Below, piece by piece: positions 28,919-38,244 of a stretch of DNA of 64,000 nucleotides. The position numbers and the translations under genes are program-made. The stretch's first letter is position 1. Each line of letters begins with the position of its first letter. The notes under the pieces were generated by a model, which searched no databases, was not told where the DNA came from, and saw only the letters and a program-made list of their open reading frames with translations. Origin of the DNA: Klebsiella spallanzanii (GTDB taxonomy: Bacteria; Pseudomonadota; Gammaproteobacteria; Enterobacterales; Enterobacteriaceae); contig NZ_CABGGS010000034.1 of assembly GCF_902158555.1 (NCBI RefSeq), forward strand, positions 1 to 64,000, in the 5' to 3' direction.

Positions 28919-31900
28919 ATGACAGAACAACAAAAATTCACCTTCTCACAGCTCTTTCAGCAGCTTGATGGCTTGATGCTGCGCGATAAGCCGCGCTTCG
29001 CCCGTCGCCTGCACGGCGTGAAGAAGGTTAAAAATCCTGAATCCCAACAGGCCATTCTGCAGGAGATGGCGCAAGAAATTGAACAGGCGGCAGGGAGAGT
29101 CCTGCTGCGCGAAGCCGCTCGGCCTGATATCACTTATCCGGAAAACCTGCCGGTTAGTCAGAAAAAACAAGAGATCCTCGAAGCCGTGCGCGACCACCAG
29201 GTGGTGATTGTGGCGGGGGAGACCGGCTCCGGTAAAACCACTCAGTTGCCGAAAATCTGTATGGAGCTGGGGCGTGGAATCAAAGGGTTAATTGGCCATA
29301 CGCAGCCGCGTCGTCTGGCGGCGCGTACCGTTGCCAACCGTATTGCCGAAGAGCTGCAAACGGAGCCTGGCGGCTGCATCGGCTATAAAGTTCGCTTTAG
29401 CGATCACGTCAGCGATAACACCATGGTGAAGCTGATGACCGACGGTATCCTGCTGGCAGAGATCCAGCAGGATCGGCTGCTGATGCAGTACGACACCATC
29501 ATCATCGATGAAGCGCATGAGCGCAGCCTGAATATCGACTTCCTGCTCGGCTATTTGCGTGAGCTGCTGCCGCGTCGTCCGGACCTGAAGGTGATCATCA
29601 CCTCGGCGACCATCGACCCGGAACGCTTCTCGCGCCACTTTAATAATGCACCGATTATTGAAGTGTCCGGGCGTACTTATCCGGTGGAAGTGCGCTATCG
29701 GCCCATCGTTGAAGACGCCGATGACACCGAGCGCGATCAGCTGCAGGCGATTTTCGACGCCGTTGATGAACTGGGGCGCGAAAGCCCCGGCGATATCCTG
29801 ATCTTTATGAGCGGTGAGCGGGAAATTCGCGATACCGCCGATGCGCTCAATAAGCTGAATCTGCGTCATACGGAAGTGCTGCCGCTGTATGCGCGGCTTT
29901 CCAATAGCGAACAGAACCGCGTGTTCCAGGCTCATAGCGGGCGGCGGATCGTGCTGGCGACCAACGTCGCTGAAACTTCGCTGACCGTGCCGGGCATCAA
30001 GTATGTCATCGATCCCGGTACCGCGCGTATCAGCCGCTACAGCTTCCGTACCAAAGTGCAGCGTTTACCGATCGAGCCGGTTTCACAGGCCTCCGCTAAC
30101 CAGCGAAAAGGCCGCTGCGGTCGCGTGTCGGAAGGGATCTGCATTCGCCTTTATTCGGAAGATGATTTCCTGTCGCGCCCGGAGTTTACCGATCCGGAAA
30201 TTCTGCGTACTAACCTGGCGTCGGTTATTCTGCAAATGACCGCCCTCGGGTTGGGCGATATCGCTGCCTTCCCGTTTGTCGAAGCGCCGGATAAGCGCAA
30301 TATTCAGGACGGCGTACGCCTGCTGGAAGAGCTGGGGGCGATTACTACCGACGAGCAGCAGACTGCGTATAAGCTGACGCCAATGGGCCGCCAGCTCAGC
30401 CAGTTACCGGTCGATCCGCGTCTGGCGCGGATGGTGCTGGAGGCGCAAAAACACGGTTGCGTACGCGAGGCGATGATTATTACCTCGGCACTCTCTATTC
30501 AGGATCCGCGCGAGCGGCCGATGGACAAGCAGCAGGCGTCCGATGAGAAGCATCGCCGCTTCCACGATAAAGAGTCCGACTTCCTGGCGTTCGTTAACCT
30601 GTGGAACTACCTTGGCGAGCAGCAAAAAGCCCTCTCGTCGAATCAGTTCCGCCGCCAGTGCCGGGTCGATTTCCTTAACTACCTGCGCGTGCGCGAGTGG
30701 CAGGATATCTACACTCAACTGCGTCAGGTGGTCAAAGAGCTGGGGCTACCGGTCAATAGCGAACCCGCGGAGTATCGCGAAATTCACGTTGCGCTGCTGA
30801 CCGGCTTGCTGTCGCATATCGGCATGAAAGACACCGATAAGCAGGAGTTTACCGGCGCGCGTAATGCGCGCTTCTCCATCTTCCCCGGCTCCGGGCTGTT
30901 TAAAAAGCCGCCGAAATGGACGATGGTCGCCGAGCTGGTAGAAACCAGCCGCCTGTGGGGGCGCATTGCCGCGCGTATTGAGCCAGAATGGGTCGAACCT
31001 GTCGCCCAGCATTTGATTAAGCGCTCATACAGCGAGCCGCACTGGGAGCGTGCGCAGGGCGCGGTGATGGCGACCGAAAAGGTCACCGTTTACGGTTTGC
31101 CGATTGTTGCGGCGCGCAAGGTGAATTACAGCCAGATTGACCCGGCGCTGTGCCGCGAGTTGTTTATCCGCCACGCGCTGGTGGAGGGCGACTGGCAGAC
31201 CCGCCACGCCTTCTTCCGCGACAACCTGAAACTGCGCAACGAAATCGAAGAGCTGGAGCATAAATCGCGTCGCCGCGACATTCTTGTCGATGACGAAACG
31301 ATGTTTGAGTTCTACGACCAGCGCATCAGCCATGACGTTGTCTCCGCGCGCCACTTTGATAAGTGGTGGAAGCTGGCGAGTCGCGAGACGCCGGATCTGC
31401 TCAACTTTGAGAAGAGCATGCTGATTAAAGAGGGGGCGGAGCAGGTCAGCAAGCTGGACTACCCGAACTTCTGGCATCAGGGCAATCTTAAGCTACGCCT
31501 GAGCTATCAGTTTGAACCAGGAGCAGATGCGGACGGCGTAACCGTGCATATTCCGCTGCCTTTATTAAATCAGGTCGAAGACGCCGGGTTTGAATGGCAA
31601 ATCCCCGGTTTGCGTCGCGAGCTGGTTATTGCGCTGATTAAATCGCTGCCGAAGCCGGTTCGCCGCAACTTCGTCCCCGCGCCCAACTATGCGGAAGCGT
31701 TTTTAGGCCGCGCGACGCCGCTGGAGCTGCCGCTGCTCGACTCCCTGGAGCGCGAGCTGCGGCGGATGACCGGGGTGACTATCGACCGCGAGTCCTGGCA
31801 GTGGGATCAGGTGCCCGATCACCTGAAAATCACCTTCCGGGTGGTGGACGATAAAAACAAGAAGTTGCAGGAAGGGCGCTCGCTCCAGGATCTGAAAGAT

Positions 31901-32821
31901 GCGCTGAAGGGCAAAGTGCAGGAGACGCTGTCTGCGGTTGCCGACGACGGTATTGAACAGAGCGGGCTGCATATCTGGAGCTTTGGCACGTTGGCTGAGA
32001 GCTATGAGCAGAAGCGCGGCAACTACAAGGTGAAAGCCTGGCCCGCGCTGGTGGACGAACGCGACAGCGTGGCGATTAAGCTGTTCGATAATCCGCTGGA
32101 GCAGCAGCAGGCGATGTGGCGCGGCCTGCATCGTTTACTGCTGCTGAACATTCCGTCGCCAATTAAGTATCTGCATGAGAAGCTGCCGAATAAAGCCAAA
32201 CTGGGGCTCTACTTCAATCCGTATGGCAAGGTGCTGGATCTGATTGATGATTGTATTTCCTGCGGCGTCGATAAGTTGATCGATGAAGCGGGGGGGCCGG
32301 TGTGGACGGAAGAGGGCTTTGCCGTACTGCATGAAAAAGTGCGCGCCGAGTTGAACGAGACGGTGGTGGAAATCGCCAAACAGGTCGAGCAGATTCTGAC
32401 CGCGGTATTTAACGTCAACAAGCGTCTGAAAGGCCGCGTGGATATGACCATGGCGCTGGGGCTGTCGGATATCAAATCGCAGATGAGCGGGCTGGTCTAT
32501 CGCGGTTTCGTCACCGGCAACGGTTTCCGCCGTTTGGGCGACACGCTGCGTTATTTGCAGGCGATTGAAAAACGCCTGGAAAAAATGGCAATCGACCCGC
32601 ATCGCGATCGCGCGCAGATGCTGAAGGTCGAAAGCGTTCAGCAGGCGTGGCAGCAGTGGCTGAATAAGCTACCGCCGAATCGCCGCCAGGATGACGACGT
32701 GCAGGAGATCCGCTGGATGATCGAGGAACTGCGCGTCAGCCTGTTCGCCCAGCAGCTTGGCACGCCGTACCCGATATCTGACAAGCGAGTGCTGCAGGCG
32801 ATGGACGCAATCGTGGTCTGA
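28919..32821 (+). CDS. hrpA: ATP-dependent RNA helicase HrpA
   Basis: HrpA is a large DEAH-box helicase acting in mRNA processing and rescue of stalled ribosomes. The 1300-residue protein equals E. coli HrpA in length. Motifs in order are I GETGSGKTT (about residue 99), Ia TQPRRLAAR, II DEAH in IIIDEAHERS, III TSATI, IV-V ATNVAETSLTV and VI QRKGRCGRV. The helicase-associated and OB-fold domains follow, then the long DUF3418 C-terminal region typical of HrpA. It is probably monocistronic, with a hairpin after the stop. Confidence 0.97.
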   Translation: MTEQQKFTFSQLFQQLDGLMLRDKPRFARRLHGVKKVKNPESQQAILQEMAQEIEQAAGRVLLREAARPDITYPENLPVSQKKQEILEAVRDHQVVIVAGETGSGKTTQLPKICMELGRGIKGLIGHTQPRRLAARTVANRIAEELQTEPGGCIGYKVRFSDHVSDNTMVKLMTDGILLAEIQQDRLLMQYDTIIIDEAHERSLNIDFLLGYLRELLPRRPDLKVIITSATIDPERFSRHFNNAPIIEVSGRTYPVEVRYRPIVEDADDTERDQLQAIFDAVDELGRESPGDILIFMSGEREIRDTADALNKLNLRHTEVLPLYARLSNSEQNRVFQAHSGRRIVLATNVAETSLTVPGIKYVIDPGTARISRYSFRTKVQRLPIEPVSQASANQRKGRCGRVSEGICIRLYSEDDFLSRPEFTDPEILRTNLASVILQMTALGLGDIAAFPFVEAPDKRNIQDGVRLLEELGAITTDEQQTAYKLTPMGRQLSQLPVDPRLARMVLEAQKHGCVREAMIITSALSIQDPRERPMDKQQASDEKHRRFHDKESDFLAFVNLWNYLGEQQKALSSNQFRRQCRVDFLNYLRVREWQDIYTQLRQVVKELGLPVNSEPAEYREIHVALLTGLLSHIGMKDTDKQEFTGARNARFSIFPGSGLFKKPPKWTMVAELVETSRLWGRIAARIEPEWVEPVAQHLIKRSYSEPHWERAQGAVMATEKVTVYGLPIVAARKVNYSQIDPALCRELFIRHALVEGDWQTRHAFFRDNLKLRNEIEELEHKSRRRDILVDDETMFEFYDQRISHDVVSARHFDKWWKLASRETPDLLNFEKSMLIKEGAEQVSKLDYPNFWHQGNLKLRLSYQFEPGADADGVTVHIPLPLLNQVEDAGFEWQIPGLRRELVIALIKSLPKPVRRNFVPAPNYAEAFLGRATPLELPLLDSLERELRRMTGVTIDRESWQWDQVPDHLKITFRVVDDKNKKLQEGRSLQDLKDALKGKVQETLSAVADDGIEQSGLHIWSFGTLAESYEQKRGNYKVKAWPALVDERDSVAIKLFDNPLEQQQAMWRGLHRLLLLNIPSPIKYLHEKLPNKAKLGLYFNPYGKVLDLIDDCISCGVDKLIDEAGGPVWTEEGFAVLHEKVRAELNETVVEIAKQVEQILTAVFNVNKRLKGRVDMTMALGLSDIKSQMSGLVYRGFVTGNGFRRLGDTLRYLQAIEKRLEKMAIDPHRDRAQMLKVESVQQAWQQWLNKLPPNRRQDDDVQEIRWMIEELRVSLFAQQLGTPYPISDKRVLQAMDAIVV

Positions 32822-32831
32822 TGTCGTGATA

Positions 32832-32871
32832 ATGGCGTTTTCATTCTCTTTTCGGGGAGTGAAAACGCCAT
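32832..32871 (+). terminator. Hairpin after hrpA
   Basis: ATGGCGTTTTCA (32832-32843) pairs perfectly with TGAAAACGCCAT (32860-32871), 10 bases past the hrpA stop. No strong T-run follows on the plus strand until an interrupted T-rich tract near 32885, so it is a probable terminator rather than a certain one. Confidence 0.7.
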
Positions 32872-32973
32872 GCCGACCTGATATTATTTTTTATTACATC
32901 TATTAATGTGACTGCAAGAAGCAAAATTACGATATTAGATCATTGATTTTATCTATAAGGAAATAGATTACAT

Positions 32974-33810
32974 ATGAATAATAAATTAATAGGGCTTATT
33001 ACAAGTTTAGCCGCCGCATTCTGTGCACCAGCCTTAGCCGGGCCCGGTTGCCCGGCAGAACTGCTGGCAATTAATAATTCAAATTATATTATTCTGACAA
33101 AAATGCCGCCAATGATGCCAGACAAAGATTCTCTTACCGTGCAGTTTTCTGGCCGTGGAAAGCTTTATGATTATGAGTCATCCGGCTCCATGTCTCTCTC
33201 CCGCTGCGGAAGATTGGAAAATCGCGCTGAAACGGAAGAACGTGATATTGGTGATAATAAAACAATGCGAACGACAATTCATATTACGCGTGATAAACGG
33301 CAGGGATGGCTAATGGAGATAGCGCTTAACGGTTTCTATAAAGACAGGTCTAGTGTCGATACCCGGCATTACTATACCGATAAATTAGGCAGGATCATTC
33401 GTGCAGAAGGCCAATATCGCACGGGTGAAGATCTAGCGCCGCCCACGACCTGGCAATATCTATATGATGATCATAATCGCGTGATTCGCGAAGTGATGAA
33501 ACATGCAGATTTCCCGGCTGATATCCTCATCGACTATTACTACGATATCAATGGGCGCTTAGCGCATATTACCGAAGGGTCCCGCACCCGCTTGCTGCGC
33601 TGGGATGAACAAGGGCGCTGGTTGTCCAGTATGCTTCAGGGGAATGCGGCCAGTAATACGATGCGGTTTGAGGATAAATGCACAAGGTGGGATGTTGTAG
33701 GAAACTGTACGGTAATCAATATGTGGGAAGCGGATGCAAATCGCGCAGGAAGTGAGCGGGAAATGCAGGTGAATTATCAAATTCACTATCAGCCGAATAG
33801 CGCTGAATAA
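32974..33810 (+). CDS. Exported protein of unknown function with YD-like motifs (paralog 1)
   Basis: I do not recognise the family. The 278-residue protein has a clear Sec signal peptide (MNNKLIGLITSLAAAFCAP, cut near ALA-GPG), so it is periplasmic or secreted. Conserved with the next gene are a Cys near the mature N-terminus, SRCGRLENR, a tyrosine-rich stretch TWQYLYDDHNRVIRE / DYYYDINGRLAHIT resembling Rhs YD repeats, RWDEQGRWLS, then KCTRWDVVGNCT. Four shared cysteines suggest two disulphides. AAGGAAAT lies before the ATG. It stands alone between hrpA and its paralog; base composition looks more AT-rich than its neighbours, suggesting acquisition. Confidence 0.75.
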   Translation: MNNKLIGLITSLAAAFCAPALAGPGCPAELLAINNSNYIILTKMPPMMPDKDSLTVQFSGRGKLYDYESSGSMSLSRCGRLENRAETEERDIGDNKTMRTTIHITRDKRQGWLMEIALNGFYKDRSSVDTRHYYTDKLGRIIRAEGQYRTGEDLAPPTTWQYLYDDHNRVIREVMKHADFPADILIDYYYDINGRLAHITEGSRTRLLRWDEQGRWLSSMLQGNAASNTMRFEDKCTRWDVVGNCTVINMWEADANRAGSEREMQVNYQIHYQPNSAE

Positions 33811-33843
33811 TATTTTTACAACTAACAGGGAGGTGGACATTTT

Positions 33844-34680
33844 ATGCGAAAAAAAACACTCACTATTGTGACGACGCTGGTCGTCGTAGCCTGCGCTGGG
33901 GCATACACGCTATGGAAATGGTACAACAACTCCGACTGCAATAAGGCGCAACTGGCCATCAACGAAACGAACTTTTTTATTTTGACCAGAATAGCGGCGT
34001 TTACGGGAGAGCTGCGTAGCGTGCAGATTTCCGGCGAGGATAATCAGTATCACACCAAGATGATCTTTTCCCGCTGCGGTATGTTGGAAAGTCGTGTATC
34101 TACACGGGAGAGTGATTTTGGTGGTGGTATGACATCAAGCAGTAAAATCAAACTTAGCCGAAAGAGCGAGGGTGATGGCAAAGGGTGGGTACAGGAAATC
34201 ATGATTGTCATTGATAGCGATAAAAAAGAGACTACCTTAACGACAAACCGTTATTTCCATACCGATGAATTGGGGCGGATCGCCTGGTCAGAGGAACACA
34301 GGACGGGGAAGGGGAAACCGAACGACATAACAACCTGGCGCTACCGCTATGACGACCAGCATCGACTGGTTCGGGAATATGACGTTGATTCACCGCAGAA
34401 GGTTTTCACCGATTTTAGCTATAACGAAAATGGTCGCTTAAATCGCGTTGCTTCCACTGCTTACGTCCGTCAGTCTCGCTGGGACCGTAAAGGACGCTGG
34501 TTATCTGATGAGGCTGAGTACGGCAATGCCAAACTGATTCTGGAAAATGTGTGTACAGCATGGGACAACATCGGAAACTGTACGCTGACTGATATTATTA
34601 CGAAAATACGTTCAGCGGATGGGGGATATGTGGAAAATGGGCAACGGCTACAGCGGAAATATCAGTATGAGTATCAATAA
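33844..34680 (+). CDS. Exported or membrane-anchored protein of unknown function with YD-like motifs (paralog 2)
   Basis: The product has 278 residues, the same length as the preceding gene, and aligns with it end to end: LAINETNFFILTRIA, SRCGMLESRVSTRESDFGG, TWRYRYDDQHRLVREYDVD, SYNENGRLNRVAS, RWDRKGRWLSDEA and CTAWDNIGNCTLTDI. The N-terminus has a hydrophobic segment (about 5-23) after three lysines but a poor cleavage site, so it may stay anchored in the inner membrane facing the periplasm. GGGAGG precedes the ATG by about 10 bases. The pair probably arose by tandem duplication followed by wide divergence. No function can be named. Confidence 0.75.
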   Translation: MRKKTLTIVTTLVVVACAGAYTLWKWYNNSDCNKAQLAINETNFFILTRIAAFTGELRSVQISGEDNQYHTKMIFSRCGMLESRVSTRESDFGGGMTSSSKIKLSRKSEGDGKGWVQEIMIVIDSDKKETTLTTNRYFHTDELGRIAWSEEHRTGKGKPNDITTWRYRYDDQHRLVREYDVDSPQKVFTDFSYNENGRLNRVASTAYVRQSRWDRKGRWLSDEAEYGNAKLILENVCTAWDNIGNCTLTDIITKIRSADGGYVENGQRLQRKYQYEYQ

Positions 34681-35005
34681 AAGTTTCATCTATAGAAAAC
34701 TGGTGATTGATGATAAAACTCAGCAGGTGTTGGCCGCGCATGGCTGTGATTGTTATGGCTATGGGAAGAATACCGGACCTTACTATGTGCCTGTTAATAA
34801 TTTGCAGGGTAGCATTCACCCGAAAAATAAAACGCAAAACAACAGCGCAATTTTGTTCTTCGATAAACCGTTTGCCGTTAAATTTTATAAAAAAAATGGT
34901 CTTTCAGCGGCCCGTTTCCTTTACCCGGTCACCGTCGCCGTCGATGTTGTTACATCTCCCCTGCAATTACTGACCCTCGCAATAATGGACCCGAAATTGC
35001 GCTGA
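34667..35005 (+). CDS. Small protein of unknown function, overlapping the second paralog
   Basis: This 112-residue protein begins at ATG 34667 (MSINKSFIYRKLVIDDKTQQ) and overlaps the preceding stop by 14 bases, which suggests coupled translation. There is no clear signal peptide. A CDCYGYGKNTG motif lies near residue 24, and a moderately hydrophobic C-terminus (FLYPVTVAVDVVTSPLQLLT) resembles the tail of small YceK-like envelope lipoproteins. An alternative start at 34619 in the same frame adds 16 residues. The similarity is weak and the role unknown; it forms a three-gene island with the two paralogs. Confidence 0.6.
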   Translation: MSINKSFIYRKLVIDDKTQQVLAAHGCDCYGYGKNTGPYYVPVNNLQGSIHPKNKTQNNSAILFFDKPFAVKFYKKNGLSAARFLYPVTVAVDVVTSPLQLLTLAIMDPKLR

Positions 35006-35030
35006 GAACACCCCAGAATTTTTTCATTGT

Positions 35031-35078
35031 GAGTTTTCCCCGGAATCGCCTTTACCGTGGCGATTCCGGGGAAAACTC
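35031..35078. terminator. Strong, possibly bidirectional terminator hairpin
   Basis: A perfect 20-bp stem (35031-35050 with 35059-35078) encloses an 8-base loop. Stem ends of GAGTTTTCCCC give T-runs within the arms in both directions. It lies between the convergent 112-residue gene and the O-methyltransferase gene, so it can serve both. Confidence 0.8.
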
Positions 35079-35086
35079 TCCCGATA

Positions 35087-35746
35087 CTACGCGTTCACCC
35101 ACGCTAGCGTAAAGCCATCCCAGCCTTTGCTGCCTACCGTTTGCAGCGCCGTGACCGTCAGGCGCGGATCGCTGCCCATCATCTCGATGAACGCTCTGAC
35201 GCCCTGAACGCGATCGTCCGTGCTGTCCGGGTTAGTCACTTCACCGTCGCGCACGACGTTATCGCCAACAATCAACGTCCCCGGACGGGAATAATGCAGA
35301 GCCCAGCGCAGATAGTTTGGGTTATTCGGCTTATCCGCATCAATAAAAATCAGGTCAAACGGCGGGCAATCGCCCAGCTTTTCGAGGGTTTCCAGCGCCG
35401 GGCCTTCCAGTACCTTAACCTTGTTATCAACGCCCGCCAGCCGGAGGTTTTCCCGCGCTACGGCGGCATGATGGGCGTCGGCCTCCAGAGTGAGTAATTC
35501 GCCATCAGTGGGTAATTCTCGGGCCATCCAGATGGTGCTGTAGCCGCCGAGGGTGCCGATTTCCAGCACTCGTTTTGCGCGGGTCATTCGTACCAGTAGG
35601 GCCAGAAACTGCCCCTGGTTGGCGGCGACATCGATAGCCGGAAGCCCGGCGCGCTGGTTGTTAGCGAGAACCCGCTCCAGTATCGGATCGCTGGGGATTA
35701 ATGCTTCAACGAGATAATTATCTACTGCCGTCCACTTTTGCTGCAT
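35087..35746 (-). CDS. Class I SAM-dependent O-methyltransferase (catechol/caffeoyl-CoA type)
   Basis: The 219-residue protein belongs to the OMT family that methylates a catechol-type hydroxyl with SAM and a divalent metal. It shows VLEIGTLGGYSTIWMA (SAM motif I, about residue 61), LEADAHHAAVARENL, PFDLIFIDADKPNNPNYLRWAL with the metal-binding Asp, and GTLIVGDNVVRDGEV. The gene starts 15 bases after the outer-membrane efflux gene on the same strand, so it is probably the last gene of the MarR-controlled operon. A natural substrate cannot be read from sequence; an ortho-diphenol exported or detoxified by the pump is a reasonable guess. Confidence 0.88.
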   Translation of the reverse strand: MQQKWTAVDNYLVEALIPSDPILERVLANNQRAGLPAIDVAANQGQFLALLVRMTRAKRVLEIGTLGGYSTIWMARELPTDGELLTLEADAHHAAVARENLRLAGVDNKVKVLEGPALETLEKLGDCPPFDLIFIDADKPNNPNYLRWALHYSRPGTLIVGDNVVRDGEVTNPDSTDDRVQGVRAFIEMMGSDPRLTVTALQTVGSKGWDGFTLAWVNA

Positions 35747-35761
35747 GTCAGACTTCCCGTA

Positions 35762-37141
35762 TTACATCCCTGATGAATCAGACCAGCCGCCTCCCAGCGA
35801 TCGGTACAAATCAATTTGTGCCAGCAGCAGGTTATTTTTCACCTGTACCACGCTGAGCTGGGTGGAAAACAGCGTACGCTGGGCGTCCAGCACGTCTAAA
35901 TAGGATGAATAGCCGTTGCGATAGCGGTTCTGGGCGATACGCAGCGTCTCCTGGGCGACTTTTTCCTGCTCTTGTAGCTCCGCCAACTGCTCGCCGTAGC
36001 GGCCAATCGCATCGAGGCTGTCGTTCACCTCCTTAAACGCACTGCGCACCGTTTTCTCATAGCCGTACAGCGCCTGATTGCGCTGGGCCATCGACACATC
36101 CACCTGAGCATTTAGCGCCTGGCGGTTGAGGAGCGGTGCCAGAATACTGCCGCCAATGCTCCATAAGCGTAGCGGATTATCGAGCAGATCGGGGAGGGTG
36201 CGGTCCTGCAGGCTGCCGGAGGCGATAAGGTTAATTGACGGCAGCAACTGCGCCTGCGAGGACGCCAGCGTGGCGTCGGCGGCCACCAGTTGACGCTGGG
36301 CCTGAACGATATCCGGGCGGCGGTTAAGCAGCGTTGACGGCAGCTGTGAGGGGAGTGCCAGCGGCGTGAGTTGAGCAAACTCGTTACGCTTAACGGCTCC
36401 TGGGTTAGACCCGATCAGCAGGCTAAGCGCATTTTCTTGCTGGGCGATTTGGTGCTGTAAGGGTGGGATCTGCGCCCGCGTAGAGCGCAGTTCCGAATCC
36501 GCCTGCATCAGTTCAAGGCGCGAGGTGTAGCCGGTCTCAAACTGACGTTTTGCCAGATTAAACGCGTCTTCCCGCGATTTCAGAGTTTGCTGCGTCACCC
36601 GCAGCTGTTCATCCAGGGAGAGCAGGGTAACGTAGCCAACCGCCACCGAAGAGGCGACGGTCAGATTCGCCGCAGCGGCAGCGGCCTTTTGCGCTTCCAG
36701 GCTGGCCTCCGCCGCGCTGGCGGCGCTGCGGTTTGCCCCCCAGAGATCAACATCGTAGCTGGCGGTTAGCGCGCCTTTATACACCGTACTATGGACAGGA
36801 AGGCCGGTCGCTGCCGACTGCGAGCGCGCGCGGGTGCCGGTTAGTCCGGCGTCAAGAGAGGGAAACAAGCTGCTGTCGGCGGCATAAACCCGCGCCTGAT
36901 ACTCGTTGACTCGTTCACGGGCGATCAGTACGTCGCTGTTATAGCGCAGCGCCTGGTCGACATATTGATTAAGGTTACTGTCGTGAAAGTTGCGCCACCA
37001 CACGCCCTCGACCGGGCTGGTGGGGCCAATATCCGCACGCCAGGCTGCGGGGATTTGTAACGTGGGGGCGGCTTGCCGGATGTCGGCAGACTGACAGCCA
37101 ACCAGCACGAGAATGACGGCGAGGGTGAGCGGGCGGATCAT
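35762..37141 (-). CDS. Outer-membrane efflux lipoprotein (OprM/NodT family)
   Basis: This is the TolC-like outer-membrane channel of a tripartite efflux system. The 459-residue protein has a lipoprotein signal peptide with the lipobox LVGC (acylated Cys near residue 16), then two repeats of long coiled-coil helices typical of OEP proteins (DVLIARERVNEYQARVYAA, RRPDIVQAQRQLVAADATL). Near the end SSYLDVLDAQRTLFSTQLSVV matches the family. It overlaps the membrane-fusion gene by 4 bases, so the parts are co-translated. Confidence 0.92.
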   Translation of the reverse strand: MIRPLTLAVILVLVGCQSADIRQAAPTLQIPAAWRADIGPTSPVEGVWWRNFHDSNLNQYVDQALRYNSDVLIARERVNEYQARVYAADSSLFPSLDAGLTGTRARSQSAATGLPVHSTVYKGALTASYDVDLWGANRSAASAAEASLEAQKAAAAAANLTVASSVAVGYVTLLSLDEQLRVTQQTLKSREDAFNLAKRQFETGYTSRLELMQADSELRSTRAQIPPLQHQIAQQENALSLLIGSNPGAVKRNEFAQLTPLALPSQLPSTLLNRRPDIVQAQRQLVAADATLASSQAQLLPSINLIASGSLQDRTLPDLLDNPLRLWSIGGSILAPLLNRQALNAQVDVSMAQRNQALYGYEKTVRSAFKEVNDSLDAIGRYGEQLAELQEQEKVAQETLRIAQNRYRNGYSSYLDVLDAQRTLFSTQLSVVQVKNNLLLAQIDLYRSLGGGWSDSSGM

Positions 37142-38223
37142 TGTTTCTCCTCCCCGCGCGTATCAATGGTGACCTGCACTGACATTCCCGGGCGCAGGCG
37201 CTGGCTGTTTTTCTGTCCCTCATCCACGGCGATACGCACCGGAATACGCTGGGCAATTTTAACGAAGTTGCCGGTGGCGTTATCCGGCGAAATGGCGCTG
37301 AACTCAACGCCGGTCGCCGGGGAGATACTTTGTACGGTACCGGTGAATTTTTCGCTGTTCAGCGCATCGACGGTGAAAGTCACCTGCTGTCCCACACGCA
37401 CCTGCGCCAGCTGGGTCTCTTTGAGGTTGGCGATCAGCCAGTGTTGTGGCGGCACCAGCGAGGTCAAATGCGTCCCGGCGGTGACGTAAGCACCCAGTCG
37501 GACGGAAATCTGTCCCAGTTGGCCGTCAGTCGGAGCGACTATACGGGTGTTTTGCAGATCGATCTGCGCCAGCTCCAGCGCCGCTTTGGCACTGGCGACG
37601 TCGGCCACCAGCGAATCACGGTTAACGATGGTCGATTGCAGATCCTGGCGCGACATCTCAAGCGTTGCCTTTGCCTGTTCAATATCCGCATTGCCCTGCG
37701 CCGCGCTGGCGCGGGCAGAATCGCGTTCACGAATGGAAAGGGAACCGTCGGCGGTCAGTTCCTGAACGCGTTTCAGATCCGCCTGGGTTTTAAGATTCTG
37801 CGCGCGGGCGTTTTGCAGCGCCGCTTCGTTACGCGCGATCACCGCCTCGGCGCTTTTACGCTGTTGCTGGTTATTCTTCAGCGCCGCCTCTTTCATCGCC
37901 ACCTGAGCTTCTGCCTGGTGAACGCGCTGGTGATAAATGCGATCGTCAATCTGAAACAGCACGTCCCCGGCTTTTACCTGATTGAAGTCCTGCACCTTTA
38001 CCTGAGTGATATAACCGTTAACCTGCGGGCTGATAAAGGTGGTCTGCCCACGCACATAGGCGTTATCGGTAAACTGGCTTTGACGGGTAAACGGCGGCAG
38101 CTGCCAGGCGTAGAGAATCACCAGTACGCCGACGATACCAATCGCTGCTGCGGTAAAGATGGAGACGACGCGAATATTGTTACGGGTGTTGGCCTGCTGT
38201 TTGGCCGCATCCTGCTGACTCAT
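37138..38223 (-). CDS. HlyD/EmrA-family periplasmic adaptor of an efflux pump
   Basis: The 361-residue membrane-fusion protein links the inner-membrane transporter to the outer-membrane channel. One membrane anchor spans about residues 19-41 (VVSIFTAAAIGIVGVLVILYA). The FTDNAYVRGQTTFISPQVNGY lipoyl-domain motif, a long alpha-helical hairpin (about 90-205) and the second lipoyl half RIVAPTDGQLGQISVRLGAYV follow in EmrA order. It starts 21 bases after the MFS gene, and its stop overlaps the channel gene by 4 bases. Confidence 0.92.
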   Translation of the reverse strand: MSQQDAAKQQANTRNNIRVVSIFTAAAIGIVGVLVILYAWQLPPFTRQSQFTDNAYVRGQTTFISPQVNGYITQVKVQDFNQVKAGDVLFQIDDRIYHQRVHQAEAQVAMKEAALKNNQQQRKSAEAVIARNEAALQNARAQNLKTQADLKRVQELTADGSLSIRERDSARASAAQGNADIEQAKATLEMSRQDLQSTIVNRDSLVADVASAKAALELAQIDLQNTRIVAPTDGQLGQISVRLGAYVTAGTHLTSLVPPQHWLIANLKETQLAQVRVGQQVTFTVDALNSEKFTGTVQSISPATGVEFSAISPDNATGNFVKIAQRIPVRIAVDEGQKNSQRLRPGMSVQVTIDTRGEEKQ

Positions 38224-38244
38224 AAGAACTCCAGAGTGAAAATT

